DNA of 13,081 nucleotides from Alphaproteobacteria bacterium (GCA_006226265.1 SBHH01000117.1:1-13081); one strand, 5' to 3'; shown: positions 1-7,745, numbered from the stretch's first letter. Notes: generated by a model not told the origin, from the letters alone. Numbers and translations: made by a program.

Positions 1-14
1 TTTCGATTGATCCG

Positions 15-980
15 TCAGTCCAGGCCGTAGGCGGAAACCGTGTTGACAGCTTGGTGAAACTGCAGTTTCTTGTAATATTCCATCGGATCCTTGGGCTTCA
101 CCAAGGCCCCTTCAACCTGGTTGATCCAGTCGTATAGACGGGTCAGTAGGAAGCGGACGGCTGCGCCCCTGCAGAGAAGAGGCAGGTAGTCGAGCTCCCG
201 CCGTGAAAAATCCCGCACAGCGCCATAGCCGTTTAACAGCTTCCGTGCCTTGGTGATGTTGAAGCTGTTATCGCTTTCGAAGCACCAGGCATTGAGGCAG
301 ATGGCGAGGTCATAGGCAAAGAAATCATTGCAGGCGAAATAATAGTCGATCACGCCGCTGACCCGGTCATTCAGGAAGAAAATGTTATCCGGAAACAGGT
401 CGGCATGGATGACGCCGCTCGGCAGGTCCTCGGGCCATTGCTGCTCCAGATAACCGATCTCTTTCTCGATTTCGGAAAAGATCAGCGGGTCAAGCCCGGC
501 GACCTTTGTCGGCTCGCAGCTCTCAAACAGCGGGCGCCAGCTTGCAATTGACAGGGTATTGGGACGCTGGATTGAAAAATCGCTGCTGATGGTGTGAAGC
601 CTTGCCAGTGTTTCGCCGAGAAGAGCACAGTGTTGCGCCGTTCCGCGCTTGACAGAGCGGCCATCAAGAAACTCGATGATGGCGGCAGGACGTTCGGCAA
701 CTTTTTTCAGTGTCTCGCCGTCTCTTGCCGCAATCGGCCGAGGAGAGACAAAACCATGGCCTGCGAGATGCTCCATCAGTCCGAGAAAGAAAGGAAGGTC
801 ATCTTCCCGGACCCGCTTCTCATAAAGGGTCAGAATGTAATAGCCGATGCCGGTATGCAGCAGGTAGTTGGAATTCTCTACCCCTTCGGCAATGCCTTTG
901 CAGGACATGACCTCTCCCAGATCATATTGATCGAGAAGGGCGTCCAGCTCCTCATCGGAAATTTCGGTATAAACGGCCAT
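15..980 (-). CDS. thrB: Homoserine kinase, ThrB (APH-fold type)
   Basis: It phosphorylates homoserine to O-phosphohomoserine with ATP, the step before threonine synthase, in the cytoplasm. The 321-residue product has the aminoglycoside-phosphotransferase fold of proteobacterial ThrB rather than the GHMP fold of E. coli ThrB. The N-terminus is typical of this family, with GIAEGVENSNY at about residues 29-39 in the nucleotide-binding lobe. The catalytic loop HADLFPDN is at 192-199 (H192, D194, N199), and the metal-binding aspartate is probably D212 in VIDYY. The length is normal. The start is an ATG with no convincing Shine-Dalgarno sequence, which may mean coupling to ispH 64 nt upstream. The ispH-thrB order is common in alphaproteobacteria, often with rnhA next; only 14 nt remain here, so that cannot be tested. 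Related choline or aminoglycoside kinases are less likely given the family-typical N-terminus and the neighbour. Confidence 0.93.
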   Translation of the reverse strand: MAVYTEISDEELDALLDQYDLGEVMSCKGIAEGVENSNYLLHTGIGYYILTLYEKRVREDDLPFFLGLMEHLAGHGFVSPRPIAARDGETLKKVAERPAAIIEFLDGRSVKRGTAQHCALLGETLARLHTISSDFSIQRPNTLSIASWRPLFESCEPTKVAGLDPLIFSEIEKEIGYLEQQWPEDLPSGVIHADLFPDNIFFLNDRVSGVIDYYFACNDFFAYDLAICLNAWCFESDNSFNITKARKLLNGYGAVRDFSRRELDYLPLLCRGAAVRFLLTRLYDWINQVEGALVKPKDPMEYYKKLQFHQAVNTVSAYGLD

Positions 981-1044
981 CAGATATTCATAGCGAAGAT
1001 GTCGGACCCGGCAAGAGGCAAATTACGAGGGGCGGCTGCCGCGA

Positions 1045-1992
1045 TCACGCTTCCAGCACCCGTGGCATTTTGAAGACGACCTGTTCCTCATTGGTGACGA
1101 TTTCTTTAACCGAGATCTCGTAGCGGTCGGCAAAGGCGGAAACCACCTCTTCGACCAGTGTTTCAGGGGCAGACGCTCCCGCAGTGATGCCGATGGTTCC
1201 GGCGCTTTCCAGAAGTTCCCAGGGAATATCCGTTGCCCGCTGAACAAGGGAGACTGCAGGGCAGCCCGACTTCTGGCCAACCTCGACAAGGCGCATGGAG
1301 TTGGAGGAATTGGGGGCGCCAATCACCAGAAGGCCATCACATTTCTCGGCCAGTGCCTTGACGGCTGCCTGCCGGTTCGTGGTGGCGTAACAGATATCTT
1401 CCTTTTTCGGTCCCTCTATATCAGGGAAGCGCTCTTTCAGCACTGAGACGATATCACTGGTCTCATCAACTGAAAGAGTGGTCTGCGTCAGATAGGCAAG
1501 GCCCCTGCCGGGCTGGCGGCGAGTAAAGTGGCGAGCTTCTTCCACTGTCTCAATCAGGCTGATCTGTCCGTCTTCAAGCTGTCCCATCGTTCCGATCACT
1601 TCCGGATGGCCGCGATGGCCGATCAGGATAATCTCCCGGTTGTCCTTCTCATGGCGTTCCGCTTCCCGGTGTACCTTGCTGACCAGCGGGCAGGTTGCGT
1701 CGATATAGAACATGTTGCGCCGTTCGGCAGCAAGTGGGACCGACTTCGCAACCCCGTGGGCGGAGAAGATGACTGGCGCATCGGTCGGCACGTCGGCCAG
1801 TTCATCGACGAAAATGGCGCCTTTCTTTTCCAGGCTTTCGACAACGAAGCGGTTGTGGACGATTTCATGGCGCACATAGACAGGGGCGCCATATTTCTCA
1901 AGAGCCCGCTCCACGATCTGGATTGCCCGGTCTACGCCCGCGCAAAACCCGCGAGGTGCCGCCAGCAGTAATGTCCGCCTTTGCCTGTTCAT
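1045..1992 (-). CDS. ispH: 4-hydroxy-3-methylbut-2-enyl diphosphate reductase, IspH
   Basis: This is the last enzyme of the MEP isoprenoid pathway. It is a cytoplasmic iron-sulfur protein that reduces HMBPP to IPP and DMAPP. At 315 residues it matches the usual length. The three conserved cluster-ligand cysteines are visible: C17 in PRGFCAGV, C101 in DATCPLVSK and C201 in [10 protein letters not shown]. The active-site stretch [14 protein letters not shown] (about 125-138) carries the catalytic glutamate E131, TQTTLS follows at about 169-174, and the SxN-type substrate motif appears as PNSSNS. The ATG start gives the standard N-terminus, but no strong Shine-Dalgarno sequence is seen. It is first in a probable ispH-thrB transcript and divergent from the CDGSH gene across a 149-nt spacer. 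I could not identify a convincing promoter for it on the minus strand. Confidence 0.97.
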   Translation of the reverse strand: MNRQRRTLLLAAPRGFCAGVDRAIQIVERALEKYGAPVYVRHEIVHNRFVVESLEKKGAIFVDELADVPTDAPVIFSAHGVAKSVPLAAERRNMFYIDATCPLVSKVHREAERHEKDNREIILIGHRGHPEVIGTMGQLEDGQISLIETVEEARHFTRRQPGRGLAYLTQTTLSVDETSDIVSVLKERFPDIEGPKKEDICYATTNRQAAVKALAEKCDGLLVIGAPNSSNSMRLVEVGQKSGCPAVSLVQRATDIPWELLESAGTIGITAGASAPETLVEEVVSAFADRYEISVKEIVTNEEQVVFKMPRVLEA

Positions 1993-2013
1993 GTCCGGCC
2001 CGTCTAACCTTTG

Positions 2014-2042
2014 TTGAGAAATCCTGGCGATTGGTCGATAAT
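2014..2042 (+). promoter_or_regulatory. Predicted sigma70-type promoter for the CDGSH-lipoprotein operon
   Basis: TTGAGA (2014-2019) and GATAAT (2037-2042) are separated by 17 nt. Each hexamer matches the sigma70 consensus at five of six positions. Transcription would begin near 2049, leaving a leader of about 90 nt before the CDGSH start at 2142. The -10 element lies wholly inside the palindrome at 2033-2049. This is a prediction from sequence only. Confidence 0.55.
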
Positions 2043-2049
2043 ATCGACC
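2033..2049. promoter_or_regulatory. Perfect 17-nt palindrome, candidate operator
   Basis: GGTCGATA-A-TATCGACC is an exact inverted repeat with 8-nt arms and a single central base. It covers the predicted -10 of the plus-strand promoter and lies 41 nt upstream of the ispH start on the other strand. A dimeric regulator bound here would block RNA polymerase at the CDGSH promoter. I do not recognise the motif as a box of a named regulator, and no regulator gene is in the window. The arms could form a small DNA cruciform, but a one-base loop makes an RNA hairpin unlikely. Confidence 0.5.
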
Positions 2050-2141
2050 CGTTGCTTGCCAATTACCTCAGTCCATCCTAGATTGCCGGACTAATACAAC
2101 AGATTCTTTCGAAATGCCAGATTGGGGACGAAGTAAATAAG

Positions 2142-2381
2142 ATGACCCAAGCGAAAATCGCCCAGAAGGGACCTTATGAGGTCGAGGTGGAGGCCGGTAA
2201 GCGCTATTTCTGGTGCGCTTGCGGCCGGAGTGCAAAACAGCCATTCTGCGATGGTTCGCACAGCGTGACGGATCTCCGTCCCGTTGTCTATCGGGCCGAA
2301 AAGTCGGGAACTCTTTATTTTTGCGGCTGCAAGCAAACCGGGGATAAACCCCTCTGCGATGGAACCCATAACGGACTTTAA
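2142..2381 (+). CDS. Dual CDGSH-motif iron-sulfur protein
   Basis: This 79-residue protein consists almost entirely of two CDGSH zinc-finger-like motifs, each with the C-x-C-x8-C-x3-H spacing that binds a [2Fe-2S] cluster through three Cys and one His. The first set is C25, C27, C36, H40 (ending CDGSH) and the second is C61, C63, C72, H76 (ending CDGTH). Tandem motifs in one chain resemble the bacterial and mitochondrial Miner2-like class rather than mitoNEET, which has one motif and a membrane anchor. No signal peptide or membrane segment is seen, so it should be cytoplasmic. Proposed family roles are electron or cluster transfer; the exact role is unknown. The Shine-Dalgarno sequence is poor (GGGGA 13 nt before the ATG). 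The lipoprotein gene follows after 26 nt, so the two are probably cotranscribed. Confidence 0.9.
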   Translation: MTQAKIAQKGPYEVEVEAGKRYFWCACGRSAKQPFCDGSHSVTDLRPVVYRAEKSGTLYFCGCKQTGDKPLCDGTHNGL

Positions 2382-2407
2382 GCGTATTTTGCCAGGAGGC
2401 CCTGTCC

Positions 2408-2986
2408 TTGCCAGTTACTTTTTTCAGGAAAGCCCGGCGGCTGGCTGTCCTTGCTATAATACCGCTCCTTGCCTCCTGCAGCAGCACGTTTGATACCGGC
2501 AGCATTTTCAGCATTTTTGGCTCTCCCAGGCCGCCCTTGCCCTGCCCAAGCGCAGAGATTCTGCCGGGCGCTGACACCATCACCATTTTCCGGGAAGGAC
2601 CCGGTCGTGATCTTGTCGATGTTACCTATGAAGGAGTTTTGACGGCGGTCAGCGGGGAATGCCAGTATGTCGATGATGATGCGGCGGTCGATGTCAGCCT
2701 TATCCTTCGCATTGACGCCACGATGGGGCCGGCGGCGCAGGCGCGCAAACAGGATTTCCCTTTTTTCGTTGCGATTTCGGACAAGAAGGGCAAGATTCTG
2801 GCAAAAAAGGTTTTTTCAAGCCCGATTGAAATCCCCGAAGAACGCCGTCGGGGAGCGGTCCAGGAGGAGATAGAGCAGCACATACCGCTGAGCGCCATCC
2901 AGACCGGAGCGGATTTCGTGGTCATTGCCGGTTTCCAGCTTACGAAAGAGCAACTTGATCTCTCTGTAAAAGCGTCAAACAAGTAA
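2408..2986 (+). CDS. Uncharacterised lipoprotein
   Basis: The start is TTG, supported by AGGAGG at 2394-2399, 8 nt upstream. The 192-residue product has a lipoprotein signal: basic RKARR at 7-11, a hydrophobic core, and lipobox LASC with the lipidated cysteine at C24. Serines follow C24, so there is no Asp +2 retention signal, and outer-membrane sorting is plausible (inference). The mature part has a Gly/Pro-rich linker, then CPSAEILPGAD at about 46-56, with a second cysteine at C85 that could form a disulfide with C46. The remainder reads as alternating strand-like segments, ending in a section rich in charged residues. I do not recognise a named domain; it looks like a conserved hypothetical protein of alphaproteobacteria. 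It is probably cotranscribed with the CDGSH gene. No clear terminator follows. Confidence 0.8.
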   Translation: MPVTFFRKARRLAVLAIIPLLASCSSTFDTGSIFSIFGSPRPPLPCPSAEILPGADTITIFREGPGRDLVDVTYEGVLTAVSGECQYVDDDAAVDVSLILRIDATMGPAAQARKQDFPFFVAISDKKGKILAKKVFSSPIEIPEERRRGAVQEEIEQHIPLSAIQTGADFVVIAGFQLTKEQLDLSVKASNK

Positions 2987-3006
2987 TCGAACCGCTATTT
3001 AGAGGT

Positions 3007-3034
3007 TTGACTAATCGGAATTCCTCTTTATTAT
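3007..3034 (+). promoter_or_regulatory. Predicted sigma70-type promoter of the gcv operon
   Basis: TTGACT (3007-3012) and TATTAT (3029-3034) are separated by 16 nt, and each hexamer matches consensus at five of six positions. The predicted start, about 3041, falls immediately before the first riboswitch helix. This agrees with the leader RNA beginning with the aptamer. It also separates the gcv operon from the upstream lipoprotein gene, which ends at 2986. Confidence 0.65.
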
Positions 3035-3041
3035 CTCGCCA

Positions 3042-3248
3042 ATATACAGATGATCCCAGCGGGAGAGATGGCGTTGGAGCCGTCGCCGAAGGAGCAACCG
3101 CCCCGGAAACTCTCAGGCAACCGGACCGCAGGGGGATGAAACTCTGGAAAGCAAATCGCGCAAGTGATTTCACCGAAGGGGTAAGCGGCCGCCCGGCATT
3201 CTGCTTTGGGCGGTTTGCCAAATCTCTCAGGTCATAGGACAGAGGGGG
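3042..3248 (+). promoter_or_regulatory. Tandem glycine riboswitch (two aptamers)
   Basis: Two consecutive glycine aptamers fill most of the 326-nt gap between the lipoprotein and gcvT. In aptamer 1 (about 3055-3133) the closing helix pairs GCGG (3059-3062) with CCGC (3126-3129), extended by CCC with GGG. The conserved GCCGAAGGAGCAA (3085-3097) and AAACTCTCAGGCAA (3107-3120) lie between. In aptamer 2 (about 3141-3245) CTCTG (3142-3146) pairs with CAGAG (3240-3244), enclosing CACCGAAGGGGTAA (3171-3184) and AAATCTCTCAGGTCA (3220-3234). The short GATGAA-type linker (3135-3140) between them fits the known leader-linker kink-turn. Glycine binding in this family usually turns gcv expression on so that excess glycine is degraded. 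The position directly in front of gcvT supports that role here. Confidence 0.96.
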
Positions 3249-3251
3249 TTG

Positions 3252-3278
3252 TTGCCGAAACAGGGCGTTTCGGGGCAA
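3252..3278 (+). promoter_or_regulatory. Hairpin between riboswitch and gcvT, candidate expression platform
   Basis: CCGAAAC (3255-3261) pairs perfectly with GTTTCGG (3267-3273) around the 5-nt loop AGGGC. TTG and CAA can extend the stem across a two-base bulge. It starts seven nucleotides after the aptamer 2 closing helix. No U-run follows (the next bases are TCATAACC), so it does not look like an intrinsic terminator. It also does not include the gcvT Shine-Dalgarno sequence (AGGA at 3300-3303). It may be a spacer fold or part of an alternative structure. Confidence 0.5.
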
Positions 3279-3312
3279 TCATAACCTTTGACTGGGACCA
3301 GGATCACGACTG

Positions 3313-4422
3313 ATGGGCGATATTTCCGCTGCCAAGCACACCGTACTATTTGATCTGCATCTCGAACTCGGCGCGAAAATGGTGCCTTTCGCGGGCTATG
3401 CCATGCCGGTTCAATATCCCGACGGCATCATGAAAGAGCATCTGCACTGCCGCGCGGCGGTGGGGCTGTTCGATGTTTCCCATATGGGGCAGGTTGTGAT
3501 CAGTGGGGAAGACCCCGCCGTCGCAATCGAAGCCCTGATCCCGAACGATATCCAGGCCCTTGAGGCCGGACAGATGCGCTACAGCTTCTTCACTAATGAG
3601 AAGGGCGGGATCCTCGATGACCTGATCGTAACGCGGCGCGCGGACGATCTTTTCGTCGTCGTCAATGCCGCCTGTAAGGCGCAGGATATTGGCATCCTGA
3701 CGGAAGGGCTGAAAGGCAAGGCGACGGTCACGGAAATTACCGATCGAGCGCTGGTCGCATTGCAGGGACCGAAGGCGGTGGAAGTACTCGCCCGTTTCGC
3801 GCCCGATGTCGCAACCATGTCCTTCATGAGCTATCGGGAGCTGGATGTCGCCGGGGTGCTCTGCTTTATCACCCGCTCAGGCTACACAGGAGAAGACGGG
3901 TATGAGCTTTCCATCCCGAATGGGGAGGCCGTCTCTCTCTGCCGCAAATTGCTGGCCGAGACGGAAGTTGAGCCGGTCGGGCTCGGTGCACGTGATTCGC
4001 TCCGTCTGGAAGCGGGGCTTTGTCTTTATGGCCATGACCTGACGACGGAAACGACGCCGGTCGAAGCTGGCCTTCTCTGGGCGATCAGCAAGCGGCGGCG
4101 CGGGGAAAGAGGCTTCCCCGGCGCCGATGTTATCCTCGCTGAAATTGCCAACAAACCTAAGCGCAAGCGCGTCGGTATCCTGCCGGAAGGGCGGGTGCCC
4201 GCGCGCGAGCATACGGAAATTGCCGATGAGGCTGGCAATGTCATCGGCGAGGTGACTTCTGGCGGCTTCGGGCCGACCATGGGTGCGCCGGTCGCCATGG
4301 GCTATGTCCCGCTCGAACAATCTGCTATTGGGACGAAAATCAATCTGCTGGTCCGGGGAAAGGCACGACCTGCCGAGGTTGTCAAAATGCCTTTTGTCGA
4401 ACAGCGTTACTATCGCGGTTAA
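3313..4422 (+). CDS. gcvT: Glycine cleavage system T protein, aminomethyltransferase
   Basis: The T protein takes the aminomethyl group held on lipoyl-H protein, releases ammonia and passes the methylene to tetrahydrofolate. At 369 residues it is close to E. coli GcvT (364). The N-terminal half has the expected KMVPFAGYAMPVQYP (about 22-36) and GLFDVSHMGQ (51-60). The folate-site stretch GGILDDLIVTR (98-108) contains the family's catalytic aspartate (D102 or D103). Also typical are SGYTGEDGYE and the later GARDSLRLEAGLCLYGHDL and TPVEAGLLWAI blocks. The C-terminal barrel includes GEVTSGGFGPTMG. The ATG start has AGGA 9 nt upstream. It is the first gene behind the glycine riboswitch and is followed by gcvH after 19 nt. 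Confidence 0.98.
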   Translation: MGDISAAKHTVLFDLHLELGAKMVPFAGYAMPVQYPDGIMKEHLHCRAAVGLFDVSHMGQVVISGEDPAVAIEALIPNDIQALEAGQMRYSFFTNEKGGILDDLIVTRRADDLFVVVNAACKAQDIGILTEGLKGKATVTEITDRALVALQGPKAVEVLARFAPDVATMSFMSYRELDVAGVLCFITRSGYTGEDGYELSIPNGEAVSLCRKLLAETEVEPVGLGARDSLRLEAGLCLYGHDLTTETTPVEAGLLWAISKRRRGERGFPGADVILAEIANKPKRKRVGILPEGRVPAREHTEIADEAGNVIGEVTSGGFGPTMGAPVAMGYVPLEQSAIGTKINLLVRGKARPAEVVKMPFVEQRYYRG

Positions 4423-4441
4423 TTTTGCTTGGGAGTTCTGG

Positions 4442-4816
4442 ATGTCTATCAAATTTACGGAAGATCATGAATGGGTGCTGCTTGAAGGCGATATCGCGAC
4501 CATCGGTGTCAGCGATTATGCCCAGGAACAGCTTGGCGATGTCGTTTTCGTGGAAGTTCCCGAAGTTGGCTCCGATGTCTCCAAAGGGGACGAACTTTCA
4601 GTTGTCGAAAGTGTGAAGGCCGCTTCGGAAGTCTATACGCCCGTGAGCGGTACGGTGATCGGGGTCAATGGCGATCTGGAAGAAACACCGACCCTCGTCA
4701 ATGAGGAACCGCAGGGCGGCGGCTGGTTTGTTAAAATCAGGATTGCGGATGCTTCCGAGCTTGACGAACTGATGGATGAAGCCGCCTATAAAGATTATGT
4801 CGAGGGACTCGCCTGA
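4442..4816 (+). CDS. gcvH: Glycine cleavage system H protein (lipoyl carrier)
   Basis: This 124-residue protein carries the lipoyl arm that shuttles the aminomethyl intermediate between the P, T and L proteins. The lipoylated lysine is K59 within ESVKA, in the standard [17 protein letters not shown] setting. FTEDHEWV near the N-terminus and [13 protein letters not shown] near the C-terminus are family hallmarks. The ATG at 4442 was chosen over longer in-frame options because GGGAG lies 6 nt upstream (4431-4435) and because the N-terminus then matches the family. The stop codon overlaps the gcvPA start by one base (TGATG), which suggests translational coupling. Confidence 0.98.
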   Translation: MSIKFTEDHEWVLLEGDIATIGVSDYAQEQLGDVVFVEVPEVGSDVSKGDELSVVESVKAASEVYTPVSGTVIGVNGDLEETPTLVNEEPQGGGWFVKIRIADASELDELMDEAAYKDYVEGLA

Positions 4817-6159
4817 TGCGCTATATGCCCCATACCGCGGACGAGCGGCGGGAGATGCTGGAGAAAATCGGCGTCGGTTCCGTCGGCGATCTGTTCGCGG
4901 ATATCCCGAAAGAGACGCGGCTTGACGCACTTCTTGACCTTCCTCGCCATGCAAGCGAGATGGAGGTTGAAAAGAACTTCCGGAAATTTGCCGGCAAGAA
5001 CCTCTCCCCTTACTCGACGCCGTCTTTTCTGGGCGCCGGTGCCTATCAGCATCACGTCCCCTCGGTCGCCGATCATATCATCCAGCGATCCGAGTTTCTG
5101 ACGGCCTATACCCCGTACCAGCCGGAGATTAGCCAGGGCACCTTGCAGGCCCTCTTTGAGTTCCAGACGCAGGTCGCGCTCATCACCGGGATGGAGGTGG
5201 CCAATGCCTCCATGTATGATGGCGCAACTGCTTGCGCGGAGGCGGTTCTGATGGCCTGTCGCGTCACGCGCCGGAAAAAGGCGATCCTATCGGGCAATCT
5301 CCATCCGCATTACCGGGGAACGACCCACACTACCCTGCAATTCACGGAGTTTGAGGCGAAGAGCCTTTCGCCGGTGATCGAGGGCGATGAGGATTTCAGC
5401 GAAGTTTTAAGCGAAGAGACTGCCTGCGTCGTTGTCCAGAACCCGGATTTCTTTGGCCGCGTCCGCGATCTTACAGACCTTGCCGGTAAATGCCATGAGG
5501 TCGGTGCGCTGCTCGTTGTCGTGGTGAACGAGGTTGTTTCGCTCGGCATGATGACGTCGCCCGGTGAAATGGGCGCAGATATCGTCGCCTGTGAAGGCCA
5601 GTCCATCGGCGTGCCGCTTTCCTTTGGCGGGCCTTATGTGGGCCTGCTTGCAACGCGCCAGAAGTTCGTTCGGCAGATGCCGGGGCGGCTTTGCGGCGAG
5701 ACGATCGATCAGGACGGCAAGCGGGGCTTTGTTCTCACCCTGTCGACGCGTGAACAGCATATCCGCCGGGAGAAAGCGACCAGTAATATCTGCACCAATG
5801 CGGGGCTCTGCTCGCTCGCTTTTACGATCCATATGAGCCTTTTGGGTGAAACCGGGCTGACCAAGCTCTCCCACCTCAACCACGGGGAAGCCGTGACCGC
5901 TGCCGAGGCGTTGGCGGCCATTGACGGCGTCGAGGTCGTGAATGACAGTTTCTTTAATGAATTTACGGTTCGCCTTCCCATGGATGCCGCGGACGCGGTC
6001 GAGAAGCTGGCCGCGAAGGGAGTATTGGGGGGAGTGCCCGTCTCCCGTCTGATCCCGAACCACCCGAAGCTCAGCAATCTTCTGCTGGTTGCCGTGACCG
6101 AGACCTGTGCCGAGAGCGATCTCGCGGCCCTTGTATCTGCCTTGAAGGAGATTCTGTGA
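4816..6159 (+). CDS. gcvPA: Glycine dehydrogenase (decarboxylating) subunit 1
   Basis: This is the alpha half of a split P protein. With GcvPB it forms the PLP enzyme that decarboxylates glycine and loads the aminomethyl group on lipoyl-H. At 447 residues it fits the subunit-1 family. The N-terminus ([19 protein letters not shown]) is typical, as are [32 protein letters not shown], the DGATACAEA block and [33 protein letters not shown] lies toward the end. In this family the subunit has an aminotransferase-like fold, but the PLP lysine is in subunit 2. GAGGGA at 4802-4807 sits 8 nt before the ATG. The gene overlaps both gcvH and gcvPB by one base. Confidence 0.97.
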   Translation: MRYMPHTADERREMLEKIGVGSVGDLFADIPKETRLDALLDLPRHASEMEVEKNFRKFAGKNLSPYSTPSFLGAGAYQHHVPSVADHIIQRSEFLTAYTPYQPEISQGTLQALFEFQTQVALITGMEVANASMYDGATACAEAVLMACRVTRRKKAILSGNLHPHYRGTTHTTLQFTEFEAKSLSPVIEGDEDFSEVLSEETACVVVQNPDFFGRVRDLTDLAGKCHEVGALLVVVVNEVVSLGMMTSPGEMGADIVACEGQSIGVPLSFGGPYVGLLATRQKFVRQMPGRLCGETIDQDGKRGFVLTLSTREQHIRREKATSNICTNAGLCSLAFTIHMSLLGETGLTKLSHLNHGEAVTAAEALAAIDGVEVVNDSFFNEFTVRLPMDAADAVEKLAAKGVLGGVPVSRLIPNHPKLSNLLLVAVTETCAESDLAALVSALKEIL

Positions 6160-7745
6160 TGTTGAACAATCAGGGCCGTCCCACGCAGCCGGCGGCATCG
6201 CACGATACCGGCGAGATATTCGAGACCTTTACGGGTAATAAGGCGCTCGATCTTGAAACCCCGCTTATTTTCGAGCAGGGCGTGCCGGGCCGCGTCGGTG
6301 TCGATATGGCGGAGCCGAAAAAGGTAAAAAACCGTCTTGGCGGACTTGAAAGGAAAGGGGCCATTGGCCTTCCCGATCTGTCCGAGCCACAGGTACTGCG
6401 CCATTTTGTGCGGCTGAGCCGCCAGAATTACGCCATCGATTCGGGTTTTTACCCCCTCGGCTCCTGCACCATGAAGCATAATCCGCGAATCAACGAGAAG
6501 GTGGCCCGGTTGGCCGGTCTTGGCGATCTGCACCCCTTGCAGCCCGCGAGCACGGTTCAGGGCGCGCTGGAGCTTATTGACAGCCTCGCCCACTGGCTGA
6601 AGACCATCACGGGTATGCCTGCGATTGCCATGTCCCCCGCCGCGGGCGCCCATGGGGAGCTTTGCGGTGTTATGGCCATCCGCGCGGCGCATGAGGCGAA
6701 GGGGGAGGCGCGTCAGCGTATCCTCGTCCCGGAAAGCGCCCATGGCACCAATCCGGCGACAGCGGCCCTCTGCGGCTATAAGGTCGATGCAGTCCCGGCG
6801 CGTGCAGATGGACGCATGGACCTTGATGCTTTCGCCGAGAAGCTCGGGCCCGATGTGGCGGGCGTTATGCTGACTAATCCGAATACTTGCGGGTTGTTCG
6901 AAAATGACATTCGCAAGATTGCTGACATGGTGCACGAAATCGGTGGCTACTTCTATTGTGATGGAGCCAACCTCAACGCCATTCTGGGGCAGGTTCGTCC
7001 TGGAGACCTTGGGGTCGATGCAATGCATATCAACCTGCACAAGACCTTTTCCACGCCGCATGGCGGGGGTGGGCCCGGTGCGGGCCCTGTCGTCCTCTCT
7101 GAGGCGCTGGCGCCCTTTGCGCCGGTCCCTTACGTCCGCCATGGCGAGAACGGCTTCGAATTGATCGAGCATGCGGAAGGAGAGGCGGAGAAGAGCTTTG
7201 GCCGGATGAAGACCTTCCATGGCCAGATGGGCATGTTCATTCGCGCCCTTGCCTATATGCAGAGCCATGGATCGGACGGCCTCTGTCAGATCGCCGAGGA
7301 TGCGGTGCTGAACGCCAACTATATCCGCGTCGGCCTCAACGACATGCTGCATTCGCCGTTTGACGGCATCTGTATGCATGAAGCCCTGTTCGACGACAGC
7401 AGCCTGAAGGGAACCGAGGTCACAACCCTTGACCTTGCCAAGGCGATGATCGACGAAGGGTTTCATCCGATGACCATGTATTTCCCTCTTGTGGTGCATG
7501 GTGCTATGCTGATCGAGCCGACGGAGAGCGAATCCCGCCAGACGCTGGACCAGTTTATCGGCGCCATGAGGCATTTGCTGACGAGGGCAAAAGAAGGCGA
7601 CGTCGCCTATTTCCAGGGCGCGCCGCATTTCGCCCCGCGTCGTCGGCTGGATGAAACCGGTGCCGCCCGTAAGCCCGTCCTGCGCTGGACCCCGCCGGAG
7701 GGAGAGGGCGCGTCAGACGAGGCAAAGCTTTCTGCAGCTTCCTAA
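6159..7745 (+). CDS. gcvPB: Glycine dehydrogenase (decarboxylating) subunit 2
   Basis: This is the PLP-binding half of the split P protein. At 528 residues it is close to other alphaproteobacterial GcvPB proteins. The PLP lysine is K295 (codon at 7041) in HINLHKTFSTPHGGGGPG, with the glycine-rich segment directly after it. Other family blocks are FYPLGSCTMKHNP, SPAAGAHGELCG, VPESAHGTNPATA, LTNPNTCGLFE and YCDGANLNAI. I prefer the ATG at 6159 over the GTG at 6156. AAGGAG (6145-6150) is 8 nt from the ATG, and the choice gives the same TGATG overlap as gcvH/gcvPA. Starting at 6156 would add one residue. The tail after about residue 490 is charged and Ala-rich and probably disordered. An intrinsic terminator begins 26 nt after the stop. 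Confidence 0.97.
   Translation: MLNNQGRPTQPAASHDTGEIFETFTGNKALDLETPLIFEQGVPGRVGVDMAEPKKVKNRLGGLERKGAIGLPDLSEPQVLRHFVRLSRQNYAIDSGFYPLGSCTMKHNPRINEKVARLAGLGDLHPLQPASTVQGALELIDSLAHWLKTITGMPAIAMSPAAGAHGELCGVMAIRAAHEAKGEARQRILVPESAHGTNPATAALCGYKVDAVPARADGRMDLDAFAEKLGPDVAGVMLTNPNTCGLFENDIRKIADMVHEIGGYFYCDGANLNAILGQVRPGDLGVDAMHINLHKTFSTPHGGGGPGAGPVVLSEALAPFAPVPYVRHGENGFELIEHAEGEAEKSFGRMKTFHGQMGMFIRALAYMQSHGSDGLCQIAEDAVLNANYIRVGLNDMLHSPFDGICMHEALFDDSSLKGTEVTTLDLAKAMIDEGFHPMTMYFPLVVHGAMLIEPTESESRQTLDQFIGAMRHLLTRAKEGDVAYFQGAPHFAPRRRLDETGAARKPVLRWTPPEGEGASDEAKLSAAS

Noticed and set aside
981..1044. Small GC-rich stem (GCGG-CAG-CCGC) between ispH and thrB
   Set aside because: Four base pairs and no U-run; too weak to call a terminator or regulatory structure.
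2038..2062. Minus-strand ispH promoter using TTGGCA (2062-2057) and TATTAT (2043-2038)
   Set aside because: The spacer is only 13 nt, too short for sigma70; I left the ispH promoter unassigned.
2068..2586. Minus-strand open frame of 172 codons over the CDGSH and lipoprotein genes
   Set aside because: It overlaps two better-supported plus-strand genes and has no recognisable domain or ribosome site.
3001..3027. Possible terminator after the lipoprotein gene (AGAGG...CCTCT, then TTTATTAT)
   Set aside because: The stem is only 5 bp with a loop of about 17 nt, and the segment is better explained as the gcv promoter.
5709..7628. Open frame of 639 codons on the minus strand, antisense to gcvPA and gcvPB
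   Set aside because: It lies entirely opposite two clear genes whose protein motifs are intact. Its product is Arg/His/Gly-rich with no family signature, as expected from the complement of GC-biased codons.
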